A DNA stretch of 64,000 nucleotides from Meridianimaribacter flavus. GTDB taxonomy: Bacteria > Bacteroidota > Bacteroidia > Flavobacteriales > Flavobacteriaceae. Where the stretch lies: contig NZ_SOQZ01000001.1 of NCBI RefSeq assembly GCF_004366715.1, positions 310,001 through 374,000 on the forward strand, read 5' to 3'. Below, piece by piece: positions 1 to 6,883 of this stretch (the stretch's first letter is position 1; each line of letters starts with the position of its first letter). Both the position numbers and the translations under genes were made by a program. The notes under the pieces are model-generated. The model was given only the letters and a program-made list of their open reading frames with translations. It made no database searches and was not told where the DNA came from.

Positions 1-125
1 ATAAATTTTTAAATTCAAAAAGGCGTCGTTTTCCTATTGTTGAAAACGGTAAGCTAGTAGGTCAAATTAGCCAAAAGGATATTTTAAAAGCAGCAATGCA
101 GTTAAAAGGACATAATTGGAAGTAG
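1..125 (+). CDS. CBS-domain protein, C-terminal fragment
   Basis: The reading frame is open from the window edge and ends with TAG at 123-125. The last 40 residues contain a stretch of the form RRFPIVENGKLVGQISQKDI, the typical second half of a CBS motif (hydrophobic strand, acidic-Gly turn, then a G-x-I-S-x-x-D-I/L segment). CBS domains bind adenosyl nucleotides and regulate attached or partner proteins. The N-terminus lies outside the window, so it cannot be told whether this is a stand-alone CBS pair or the tail of a larger enzyme. The stop lies one base from the stop of the convergent gene at 127. Confidence 0.75.
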   Translation, partial: KFLNSKRRRFPIVENGKLVGQISQKDILKAAMQLKGHNWK

Positions 126-126
126 C

Positions 127-831
127 TTAATGTCTTTTAAAGTTAACGGTTTCAGGCAAATCTGTAATTATAATTTTTTGTTTAACATCACTTTCTAAAG
201 TTGCTATTTTAGAGTAGTTATATTCAGGAATAGGTTCGCTAAGGTTTTTCCATTTTACTATTCCAGCAACCGTTATGGTTTCTCCAATTTCAATTATACC
301 TTCTTTGTAACGAAGCGTTTTATTGAATCCAAAATACCCTGTTGAGTCTATATTATACTTTTTTAAAAGAGATTCAAATTCTGGAGTAGGATTGTTAAAA
401 GTACCTGAAGATGTTTTCTTGTCAATTACTAAATGACTTTTATAGTTTTTTGGATGTTGAGTTGGCTTAATAATAACCATATTGCCATTACTCTCAATAA
501 AGAAATCCTGAAATCGCTCTTCTTCAATTAAGGTTTTCCAATACGAATTTTTGCCATTGCTTTTCTTCTGTTCAATTTTAATATAATAGAAAATACACTT
601 TCTTTTACTAAGTGGAGCAATCAAAGGATCTTGTACATGCAACGCTTTACCACTTACTTTAACAAATTCATTGCTTTTAAAACTACTTACAGGTTTATAT
701 GGTGTCTTTGCTAAAATTCGTAGTATAGTTTGTTTTGAACTGAAGTAGTATGATGTTATTCCAATTATACTAAGAATAAGAATAACAATACCTATAATCA
801 GAAATGGTGAGGTTGATAAAAATGGAAGCAT
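127..831 (-). CDS. GIDE-domain-like membrane protein
   Basis: 234 residues. Residues about 10-30 form one strongly hydrophobic N-terminal membrane segment. The region around residues 50-90 has the pattern KVSGKALHVQDPLIAPLSKR followed by C-x-F-Y-Y-I, which resembles the GIDE domain shared by mitochondrial MUL1/MULAN and many bacterial membrane proteins of unknown role. The remainder is predicted soluble, and no C-terminal transmembrane helix or RING finger is visible. The gene follows the zinc-ribbon gene by 56 bases on the same strand and is probably the last gene of a GNAT, zinc-ribbon, GIDE unit. The family call is by motif resemblance only; the function is unknown. Confidence 0.7.
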   Translation of the reverse strand: MLPFLSTSPFLIIGIVILILSIIGITSYYFSSKQTILRILAKTPYKPVSSFKSNEFVKVSGKALHVQDPLIAPLSKRKCIFYYIKIEQKKSNGKNSYWKTLIEEERFQDFFIESNGNMVIIKPTQHPKNYKSHLVIDKKTSSGTFNNPTPEFESLLKKYNIDSTGYFGFNKTLRYKEGIIEIGETITVAGIVKWKNLSEPIPEYNYSKIATLESDVKQKIIITDLPETVNFKRH

Positions 832-887
832 GAAAATTTAATTGTTGAATACACTATTAGTTGGACATTTACTTTAAATGTTACAGT

Positions 888-1238
888 TTAACTTTCTCGC
901 TTTACCAGTGCGTAATAGTCGCCTTCAATAGGTAAGTAGCCTTGGTCGTAAACAAAGTAATAAACAGTACCTGCTTTGGTTGTATAAATACTTGTTATGT
1001 AATTAAAGTCAAACCCTTTTTCAATAAGTTTTGCTCTAGAGGTTTTAGTTTTTTGCTCAGGGTTTAATGCTTCAAGAATTCTGTAGTTTTTTCTAAGTCG
1101 GTTGTTGGTGTTTCGTATTAAGTTTTTACTGTCTTTATTCACTCTGTTATTATATGAATTCCGACAAGCATCGCTACAGAATTTTTTATCAATTCTGCCA
1201 ACTATTTTCTCACCACATTCAGGACAAGTTTTTTTCAT
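888..1238 (-). CDS. small zinc-ribbon protein of unknown function
   Basis: 116 residues. The N-terminus begins MKKTCPECGEKI and continues to FCSDACR, giving a C-x2-C...C-x3-C zinc-binding knuckle of the kind found in DUF2116-like and FYVE-type zinc ribbons. The middle is basic and Asn-rich, and the C-terminal 45 residues form a mixed alpha/beta segment (YITSIYTTKAGTVYYFVYDQG). The start overlaps the end of the upstream acetyltransferase gene by 20 bases, implying translational coupling. No enzymatic motif is seen. It may bind nucleic acid or a partner protein, but the sequence does not decide this. Confidence 0.8.
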   Translation of the reverse strand: MKKTCPECGEKIVGRIDKKFCSDACRNSYNNRVNKDSKNLIRNTNNRLRKNYRILEALNPEQKTKTSRAKLIEKGFDFNYITSIYTTKAGTVYYFVYDQGYLPIEGDYYALVKRES

Positions 1239-1770
1239 AATCGTTTAGTTTTAATTCATACCAAGAAGCTCTTTCGCCTTCACAATCAAAATCTTCAATA
1301 TGTTGTAATCCAATTTTTTGAAGCACTTTATTTGAGCCAATATTATCTGTAAGAGCAACTCCTACAATGGTTTCGTATTGTTTTACTTTAAAACCATAAT
1401 CTAATGCAACAATAGCCGATTCGGTTGCGTAACCTTTTCCCCAATATCGAGGAATAAACCGATAACCAATATCATAAAAATCTTGTTTTCCGTTTAAAGA
1501 ATCTTTTTCACCTGTATTAAGTTTTAACCCTGACCAACCTATAAAATCTCCTGTAGATTTTTCAATAGCAGCCCAACGACCAATTCCTCTTTCTTCGTAT
1601 TGTTTTATAATGTTTTGTATTATTTTTTCTGAATCATATTTAGTCTTTACAGGTTTATTGCCCAAGTATTTGTGGACTATTGGGTTAGAATCTAATTCAA
1701 ACATACCTTCAATATCAGTAGGTAATATCTCTCTTAGAATTAAACGTTCAGTTTCTAATAATGCTTTCAT
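1219..1770 (-). CDS. GNAT family N-acetyltransferase (RimJ/RimL-like)
   Basis: 183 residues. It opens with LETERLILREILPTDIEGMF, the usual first strand and helix of RimJ/RimL-type acetyltransferases. It then has the acetyl-CoA-binding region GYRFIPRYWGKGYATESAIV (residues about 102-121, the Q/R-x-x-G-x-G/A motif as WGKGYA) and the C-terminal SNKVLQKIGL segment. The family transfers acetyl groups from acetyl-CoA to N-terminal or small-molecule amines; the substrate here is unknown. It is the first gene of a short minus-strand unit and its 3' end overlaps the zinc-ribbon gene. Confidence 0.88.
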   Translation of the reverse strand: MKALLETERLILREILPTDIEGMFELDSNPIVHKYLGNKPVKTKYDSEKIIQNIIKQYEERGIGRWAAIEKSTGDFIGWSGLKLNTGEKDSLNGKQDFYDIGYRFIPRYWGKGYATESAIVALDYGFKVKQYETIVGVALTDNIGSNKVLQKIGLQHIEDFDCEGERASWYELKLNDYEKNLS

Positions 1771-1822
1771 TTATAAGTGATTATTAATAGCGATTTAGCT
1801 TGTATACAATATACAAATTATT

Positions 1823-1854
1823 CGTTTACAAACGACTACAAACATTTACAAACG
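1823..1854. repeat. TTTACAAACG direct repeat with palindrome, between GNAT and ssb
   Basis: The spacer between the divergent GNAT and ssb genes contains CGTTTACAAACG (1823-1834), a palindrome of CGTTT/AAACG around AC. TTTACAAACG recurs at 1845-1854, with a further CTACAAAC between them. This clustering looks like a possible operator for either divergent gene, but no regulator can be named and chance in AT-rich DNA is possible. Confidence 0.35.
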
Positions 1855-1914
1855 AATTTAAACAGTTAATAACCGAATAAATTTTGGTGTCTGTTTCATA
1901 TTTGCAGTGTCGAA

Positions 1915-1960
1915 TTAATACTGGATGCACTTCAGTAACATAAGAACTCGATAGTATTAA
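1915..1960 (+). other. inverted repeat in the ssb leader
   Basis: TTAATACT at 1915-1922 is perfectly complementary to AGTATTAA at 1953-1960, enclosing a 30-nt loop upstream of ssb. A weak -7-like CATATTTG at 1897-1904 would start transcription just before this element, so the repeat could fold in the mRNA leader. No T-run follows, so it does not look like a terminator. Its role is unknown. Confidence 0.35.
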
Positions 1961-1987
1961 CTGTTTAACATTTAAAAAATTAAAATT

Positions 1988-2320
1988 ATGAACACGCTTA
2001 GAAACAAAGTACAGTTGATTGGTAGATTAGGACAAGATCCTGAAATTGTAAATTTTGATGATGGTAATAAAATTGCCAAGTTTTCTTTAGCTACAGATGA
2101 TAGCTACAAAGACAAAAACGGAAACAAAGTAGAACGCGCTTACTGGCACAACATTATTGTTCGTGGTGGTCTAGTAAAAGTAGTAGAGAATTATATTTCT
2201 AAAGGACAAGAAATTGCGGTTGAAGGGAAACTTACCAATCGCTCTTGGGAAGACAAAGAAGGTAAAAAACACTATACTACTGAAATAGTTTGTAATGAAC
2301 TTTTGATGTTGAGTAAATAA
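1988..2320 (+). CDS. ssb: single-stranded DNA-binding protein, short form
   Basis: 110 residues making up one OB fold. It has the SSB opening NKVQLIGRLGQDPEI, the central AYWHNIIVRGGLVKVVENYI (aromatic residues for ssDNA stacking) and KGQEIAVEGKLTNRSWEDKEG, ending in the last strand. SSB coats and protects ssDNA during replication and repair. The protein stops right after the OB fold: the flexible linker and acidic C-terminal tip (usually ending DDDxPF) that recruits partner proteins are absent. It is therefore probably an accessory SSB rather than the main replicative one. A 217-base spacer with repeats precedes it and a bidirectional terminator follows. Confidence 0.92.
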   Translation: MNTLRNKVQLIGRLGQDPEIVNFDDGNKIAKFSLATDDSYKDKNGNKVERAYWHNIIVRGGLVKVVENYISKGQEIAVEGKLTNRSWEDKEGKKHYTTEIVCNELLMLSK

Positions 2321-2330
2321 TCTTAAAATA

Positions 2331-2359
2331 AAAAAACCGCTCATTCGAGCGGTTTTTTT
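2331..2359. terminator. bidirectional intrinsic terminator between ssb and nrdA
   Basis: AACCGCTC (stem), ATTC (loop), GAGCGGTT (stem), flanked by an A-run on the left and a T-run on the right. It can therefore terminate both ssb (plus) and nrdA (minus), which converge here. Confidence 0.88.
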
Positions 2360-2376
2360 ATTATTCAATAATGTGA

Positions 2377-4158
2377 TTAAGCCTCACAGCTTGTACACTC
2401 TTTTTTCTGTTTGAATTTTTGTGCAGCATTCATACTGTGTTGGTAGTACAATGATTTTAAACCAAGTTTCCAAGCTGTAACATGAATGTTGTTTATTTCT
2501 TTTACAGGCATTTCAGGATGTACAATAATGTTTACAGATTGTCCTTGATCTATAAATTCTTGTCTTGCTGATGCTTGATAAACTACATCTAATTGGTCAA
2601 TTTCAGAGTACGTTTTAAAGACGTTTTTTTCTTGCTCTGTTAAAAACTCTAAATGTTGTACAGAACCATCCATATCTCTAATGCTTCTCCAAACTTCGGT
2701 TGTGTTTTGTCCTTTTTCTTCTAATAAATTTTCCAAGAAAGGATTCTTTATTGTTGTTTTTATTTTAGCAATATCTTTCACATAAATATTTGACCATATT
2801 GGCTCAATACCTTGAGATACTTGTCCTAAAATAAACGCCGAAGATGTTGTAGGCGCTACAGCGTTTAATGTTGTGTTTCTACGACCGTAACCTTTTAATA
2901 CTTTAGGCTCTCCAAATTTCACAGCCAACTCTTCTGAAGCTTTGTATGAACGCTCTTTTATAGTTTTAAAGATTTCACGGTTTAAGTTAAATGCTTCTTG
3001 ACTATCAAAGGCATGCATTCTAGACTGTAATAACGAGTGCCATCCTAAAACACCTAATCCTAAAGCACGGTTTTCTTTTGCAAAGTTGTAAGCACGCTCC
3101 ATAAACAAGAATGTTTGACGGTCGTCTCTGTTATCAGAATCACGATATACTTCTAGTTTTTCAATGAATTCTGTTATTACAGCATCCAAGAAGTAAATCA
3201 TAGTCTCTACTGCATCTGTGCTTTTCCACTTATCGTAGTGTAATACATTTATACTAGAAAGTACACATACAAACGACCAATCATCGTTTGATGGTAACAT
3301 AATTTCAGTACATAAGTTACTTGCGTGTATGCTATGGTTTTTATCTTTATAAACTTCTGGTTTACCATTGTTAGCATTGTCTGTAAAGAATACATAAGGG
3401 TAGCCCATTTCGCCACGACTTTGTAATACTTTTGCCCAAATAGTACGTTTTTCAACATCACCAGCAATCATTTCTTCCATCCACTTATTGGTAACTGTTA
3501 CACCATGTGTTAATTGCTGTATTGGGTTACCTTCAGTGCCTATTTCTAAAAACTCTTTAATATCTGGATGCTCAATTGGTAAATATGGAGAAAAACGACC
3601 ACGACGTACAGAACCTTGACTAACCACATCAACCATAGACTCAAACAACTGCATAATATGAACTGCACCAGATGCTTGCCCATTGTTTTTTACAGGAGCT
3701 CCTCTATGACGAATTTTACCAAAAAACCCAGAAGTACCACCACCTAATTTTGACATCATACCAACTTCTGACTGTGTGTAAAGAATATTACCCATGTCAT
3801 CATCAATATGAGAACCAAAACAGCTTATTGGTAAACCACGTTCTTTACCAAAGTTAGACCAAACTGGAGACGCTAAAGAGAAAAACCCTTCAGACATATA
3901 GTGATAAAACTTATCTGCATATCCAGGAATTTGAAGAATATGTTCTGCGCGTTCAGCAATTTCTCTAATACGTTGCTTGGGCGTTACACCTTCGGTTAAG
4001 TATCCTGATTCTAAAAACTGTTGACTGTATTCATTTAACCACTCAAATCCTTCTTCCTTTTTCGTGTTGGTTAAAAATTCTTTTCGGGCATTTACTAGTT
4101 CATCAGTTGTGTTTTTTTGATCTTGTAGTTGCGGCTGGTGTATTGTTTTGTTCTCCAT
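2377..4158 (-). CDS. nrdA: ribonucleoside-diphosphate reductase large subunit (class I, no ATP-cone)
   Basis: 593 residues. It reduces ribonucleoside diphosphates to deoxyribonucleotides with the radical supplied by NrdB. Visible active-site elements are C113 (PISCFGSH), the N281-L-C283-T-E285 triad (thiyl radical Cys, Asn and Glu), C298 as the second redox Cys, the radical-transfer pair Y571-Y572, and the C-terminal shuttle pair C588/C591 (CTSC). Compared with the roughly 760-residue E. coli enzyme it lacks the N-terminal ATP-cone activity-control domain; an ATP-cone is instead found on the neighbouring NrdB. nrdB lies 21 bases upstream on the same strand, so the two form an operon. A strong terminator follows. 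Confidence 0.96.
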   Translation of the reverse strand: MENKTIHQPQLQDQKNTTDELVNARKEFLTNTKKEEGFEWLNEYSQQFLESGYLTEGVTPKQRIREIAERAEHILQIPGYADKFYHYMSEGFFSLASPVWSNFGKERGLPISCFGSHIDDDMGNILYTQSEVGMMSKLGGGTSGFFGKIRHRGAPVKNNGQASGAVHIMQLFESMVDVVSQGSVRRGRFSPYLPIEHPDIKEFLEIGTEGNPIQQLTHGVTVTNKWMEEMIAGDVEKRTIWAKVLQSRGEMGYPYVFFTDNANNGKPEVYKDKNHSIHASNLCTEIMLPSNDDWSFVCVLSSINVLHYDKWKSTDAVETMIYFLDAVITEFIEKLEVYRDSDNRDDRQTFLFMERAYNFAKENRALGLGVLGWHSLLQSRMHAFDSQEAFNLNREIFKTIKERSYKASEELAVKFGEPKVLKGYGRRNTTLNAVAPTTSSAFILGQVSQGIEPIWSNIYVKDIAKIKTTIKNPFLENLLEEKGQNTTEVWRSIRDMDGSVQHLEFLTEQEKNVFKTYSEIDQLDVVYQASARQEFIDQGQSVNIIVHPEMPVKEINNIHVTAWKLGLKSLYYQHSMNAAQKFKQKKECTSCEA

Positions 4159-4179
4159 AGGTTATAAAAAATAGTCTGG

Positions 4180-5454
4180 TTAAAATAAGTCGTCGCTTGT
4201 TATACTTTGTGTTCTTTTACTGTAATTGATAGAGCGTTTTACAAAGAAATCGCCATGTTTTGTACCAATAATCTCGTCATCAAACCATTCGGTTTGTGTA
4301 AGTAATGTTTCGTCTATATCAAATACTTTTTCAATACCAATGCTTTCTAAAGATTTATTGAAACGGTTTTTAATAAACTCGTTTACAACTGCTTTTGGTA
4401 AGAAATCTAATTCGCCTTCTTCAAAAATCCAATCTACAATCTTGCTTTCAGCAACATAGGCTTCTTTACACATATCTTGAATCATGGTATTGTAGCTTGC
4501 ATCAAACCACTCTGGGTGCTCATCTTTGATAATATTGATGATATCTATACCAAAATCTCCATGAATTTGCTCTTCTTTTGATGTTGCTTCAACTACGTTA
4601 GAGATACCTTTAAGCATATTTTTATGCTTGTTAAATGCCATAATGATTAAGAATTGAGAGAATAAAGACACGTGCTCAATAAATAATGAGAACAATAATA
4701 CAGACTCTGCATATTCTTGATTGTTTTCACTTTTAGCGTTTTTTAATGCAGTTTCTAAATACTGCACACGCTTCATGATTACTGGTTTTTTCTTTAGCTC
4801 TTCAAATTCTTTGTTTAGTCCTAAAATTTCAAGAAGGTGCGAGTATGCATCAGCATGTCTTACTTCACTTTCTGCAAATGTTGAACCTACAGATCCTATT
4901 TCAGGCTTTGGCATTCTATGGTAAATATCTCCCCAAAACGTTTTTACTGCAATCTCAATTTGAGAAATTGCAAGCATCGTATTTTTTATAGCAGATTTTT
5001 CTACTTCAGAAAGATTTGATTTGAAATCTTGTATATCACTTGTGAAATTAAACTCGGTATGTATCCAATATGAATGACGAATTGCTGGAACATATTCGTA
5101 TAATTGAGGATACTCGTAAGGTTTTAAGTTTACACGTTTTTCAAAAATGTTACTCTTACGACTTAAAGCTTGTTTGTTTCTGTATAAAATGTAAGCTTTT
5201 GCAACATCGTGAAAAGAACTTTCCATTAATTTATCTTCTACAACATCTTGCACTTCCTCAACCGTAGGTAAATAATCTTTATCCTGATTTTTCCTTTGTA
5301 ACAATACGTCATAAACGTTATTTGCTATAAGTTGAGCGTCTCCAAATTCTCCATTTTCAACCGCTTTCATTGCCTTTAAAATAGCGTTTGTGATTTTGCT
5401 TAATTCAAAAGGTTTCTGGCTAAAATTTCTTTTAGTAATGTGTAAAATTTCCAT
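4180..5454 (-). CDS. nrdB: ribonucleotide reductase small subunit with N-terminal ATP-cone
   Basis: 424 residues, about 80-100 longer than a plain NrdB. Residues about 3-95 form an ATP-cone (ITKRNFSQKPFELSKI...; later VEDKLMESSFHDVAKAYILY). The ferritin-like radical domain follows, with candidate metal ligands E197-x-x-H200 (ESEVRHADAY), E260 and E295-x-x-H298. Y204 occupies the position of the E. coli radical tyrosine. The C-terminal tail ending DDLF should bind NrdA. Leeuwenhoekiella blandensis NrdB has this architecture, with dATP inhibition through the NrdB cone and a dimanganese centre; the same is inferred here, but the metal cannot be read from sequence. First gene of the nrdB-nrdA operon. 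Confidence 0.95.
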   Translation of the reverse strand: MEILHITKRNFSQKPFELSKITNAILKAMKAVENGEFGDAQLIANNVYDVLLQRKNQDKDYLPTVEEVQDVVEDKLMESSFHDVAKAYILYRNKQALSRKSNIFEKRVNLKPYEYPQLYEYVPAIRHSYWIHTEFNFTSDIQDFKSNLSEVEKSAIKNTMLAISQIEIAVKTFWGDIYHRMPKPEIGSVGSTFAESEVRHADAYSHLLEILGLNKEFEELKKKPVIMKRVQYLETALKNAKSENNQEYAESVLLFSLFIEHVSLFSQFLIIMAFNKHKNMLKGISNVVEATSKEEQIHGDFGIDIINIIKDEHPEWFDASYNTMIQDMCKEAYVAESKIVDWIFEEGELDFLPKAVVNEFIKNRFNKSLESIGIEKVFDIDETLLTQTEWFDDEIIGTKHGDFFVKRSINYSKRTQSITSDDLF

Positions 5455-5683
5455 AAGTAATAACGAATTATAGTGTATCTAATAAGATAATGTAAAAGTG
5501 ATAAATTATTCTAAATGAAATGAAATGTGTTAAATATTCTTCTTAACAATTTATCAACATAAAGATATTTTTTGCTGTTTATAAAAGGAAAGTAAAGCAG
5601 ATTTTTTTAGACAAAAATTAGTGTTTCGTTAGTTACAATAAGGTGTGAAATGTTATTTTGAATTAAGTAGAATTAGAAATAAA

Positions 5684-5712
5684 AAAAGCCTCATTATTAT
5701 TATGAGGCTTTT
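5684..5712 (-). terminator. terminator for the Cys-rich small gene
   Basis: AAAAGCCTCAT (5684-5694) pairs with ATGAGGCTTTT (5702-5712) around a short AT loop, with an A-run on the left that is a U-run in the minus transcript. It overlaps the stop codon of the small gene at 5711. The remaining DNA between here and nrdB (5455-5683) shows no gene; it should carry the nrdB promoter, but no clean TTG/TAnnTTTG pair was found. Confidence 0.8.
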
Positions 5713-5887
5713 ATGCAACTTTTTTAAGTAAATCAAAGCAAGGACATTTGCCACAACGCTTGTTTTCACTTTTTTTATATTTTTCACAACATTTGCTTTT
5801 TACCTTGTTAGCATTAATAATACCTGCTTTATGTAAGGTTTTTAAAGCTTTTTTCTGTTGTTTCTTTTCTTTTTTCTTCTTGCCCAA
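5711..5887 (-). CDS. 58-residue basic cysteine-rich protein, TTG start
   Basis: A short frame starting at TTG (5885-5887), with two stop codons immediately upstream and no ATG or GTG available. The product begins with a run of Lys (GKKKKEKKQQKKALKTLHK) and ends with a Cys cluster, KSKCCEKYKKSENKRC then GKCPCFDLLKK, giving CC-x10-C-x2-C-x-C, a plausible metal site. I believe similar short KCC...CP-FDL proteins occur in other Flavobacteriaceae, but this is from memory. Its own terminator follows directly, which supports a real transcription unit. Function unknown; a translated or metal-binding regulator is possible. Confidence 0.65.
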   Translation of the reverse strand: MGKKKKEKKQQKKALKTLHKAGIINANKVKSKCCEKYKKSENKRCGKCPCFDLLKKVA

Positions 5888-5962
5888 CGGTTACTAACTT
5901 GTAGAATATGAGGCAAAAATAAATTATTTTAATTAATTCTAAATAAAATTAACTGTTAAAAA

Positions 5963-6481
5963 TTATTCAGGACTTTCAGAAGCAGCTGTGCTTATTGTTA
6001 TTTGTTGAATATCTCTGTCAAATAAGTACAAGCCACCTTTATCGTCTCCTATCATATTTATTTTATCAAGAATTGTACGAGCCATTGCTTCTTCTTCTAT
6101 TTGTTCGCTTACATACCATTGTAAGAAGTTGTGAGTAGAATAGTCTTTTTCTTGTAACGCAATATGCACTAACTCATTAATGCTTTCTGATACAAATACT
6201 TCGTGTTCAAATAGTTTTTCAAACATTTCCTTAAACGATTTAAAGGTTACATTTGGTGCATTTAAGGCTGATACATGAGCGTGTCCACCACGTTCGTTTA
6301 CATATCTAACTAGTTTAAGCATATGAGCACGTTCTTCATCAGATTGTGAGTACATAAAACCAGCAACTCCTTCAAGTCCTTTTACTTCAGCCCAACAAGC
6401 CATAGCTAAATAGATTTGAGAAGATTCGGCTTCAACTCTAATTTGATCATTTAACGCTTTTTCTATTTTTTTTGATAACAT
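5963..6481 (-). CDS. ftnA: ferritin
   Basis: 172 residues, the usual size for bacterial non-haem ferritin. The ferroxidase residues are visible: E17 (RVEAESSQIYL), E50 with H53 (SDEERAHMLKL), E94 in the FEHEVFVSESI helix, and the QIEEEAMA segment of helix 4. Ferritin oxidises Fe(II) and stores Fe(III) in a 24-subunit cytoplasmic shell. It is a single gene, and no clear promoter or terminator could be assigned in its short flanks. Confidence 0.95.
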   Translation of the reverse strand: MLSKKIEKALNDQIRVEAESSQIYLAMACWAEVKGLEGVAGFMYSQSDEERAHMLKLVRYVNERGGHAHVSALNAPNVTFKSFKEMFEKLFEHEVFVSESINELVHIALQEKDYSTHNFLQWYVSEQIEEEAMARTILDKINMIGDDKGGLYLFDRDIQQITISTAASESPE

Positions 6482-6553
6482 AATGTCTTTCTTTTTACGT
6501 AAAGTTAAGCATTTTTAAGCGTTAAAGATGTTAGAATAATTTTAAATTAGAAC

Positions 6554-6883
6554 TTAATGTTGAGACACAAATTTTAGTCCAACAATAGAGATAATTAAGG
6601 TTGAAATAAAAAAGACACGCCAAAAATTAGCAGGTTCATTAAACACAAAAATGCCTACTAAAACCGTACCTACAGCTCCAATACCTGTCCAAACCGCATA
6701 AGCAGTTCCAATTGGCAACGTTTCGGTAGCTTTTATTAATAGCCACATGCTAATGGCTAAACAAAATAAAAAGCCTAAAAACCAATAGGTAGACGTGTTT
6801 CCAGAGGTTTCTTTTACTTTTCCTAAACAAAAGGCAAAGGCAACTTCAAATAATCCTGCAATAATTAAAATAACCCAATTCAT
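6554..6883 (-). CDS. gdx: SMR family exporter, Gdx/SugE type (guanidinium exporter)
   Basis: 109 residues with four hydrophobic helices, the standard small multidrug resistance size. The conserved membrane glutamate is E13 in AGLFEVAFAF. The loop GTAYAVWTGIGAVG is the sequence that marks the SugE/Gdx branch rather than EmrE-type drug pumps. Characterised Gdx proteins exchange guanidinium for protons as antiparallel homodimers. The start overlaps the tex stop by 4 bases (ATGA type), so it is translationally coupled to tex. I see no guanidine riboswitch; there is no leader because of this overlap. Confidence 0.88.
   Translation of the reverse strand: MNWVILIIAGLFEVAFAFCLGKVKETSGNTSTYWFLGFLFCLAISMWLLIKATETLPIGTAYAVWTGIGAVGTVLVGIFVFNEPANFWRVFFISTLIISIVGLKFVSQH

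Noticed and set aside
2171-2368. 65-codon minus-strand frame across ssb
   Set aside because: Lies antisense to a clear ssb and through its terminator; a shadow frame.
5455-5683. NrdR-box search upstream of nrdB
   Set aside because: TATAGTGTATC near 5470 is only a loose resemblance; no tandem pair at proper spacing.
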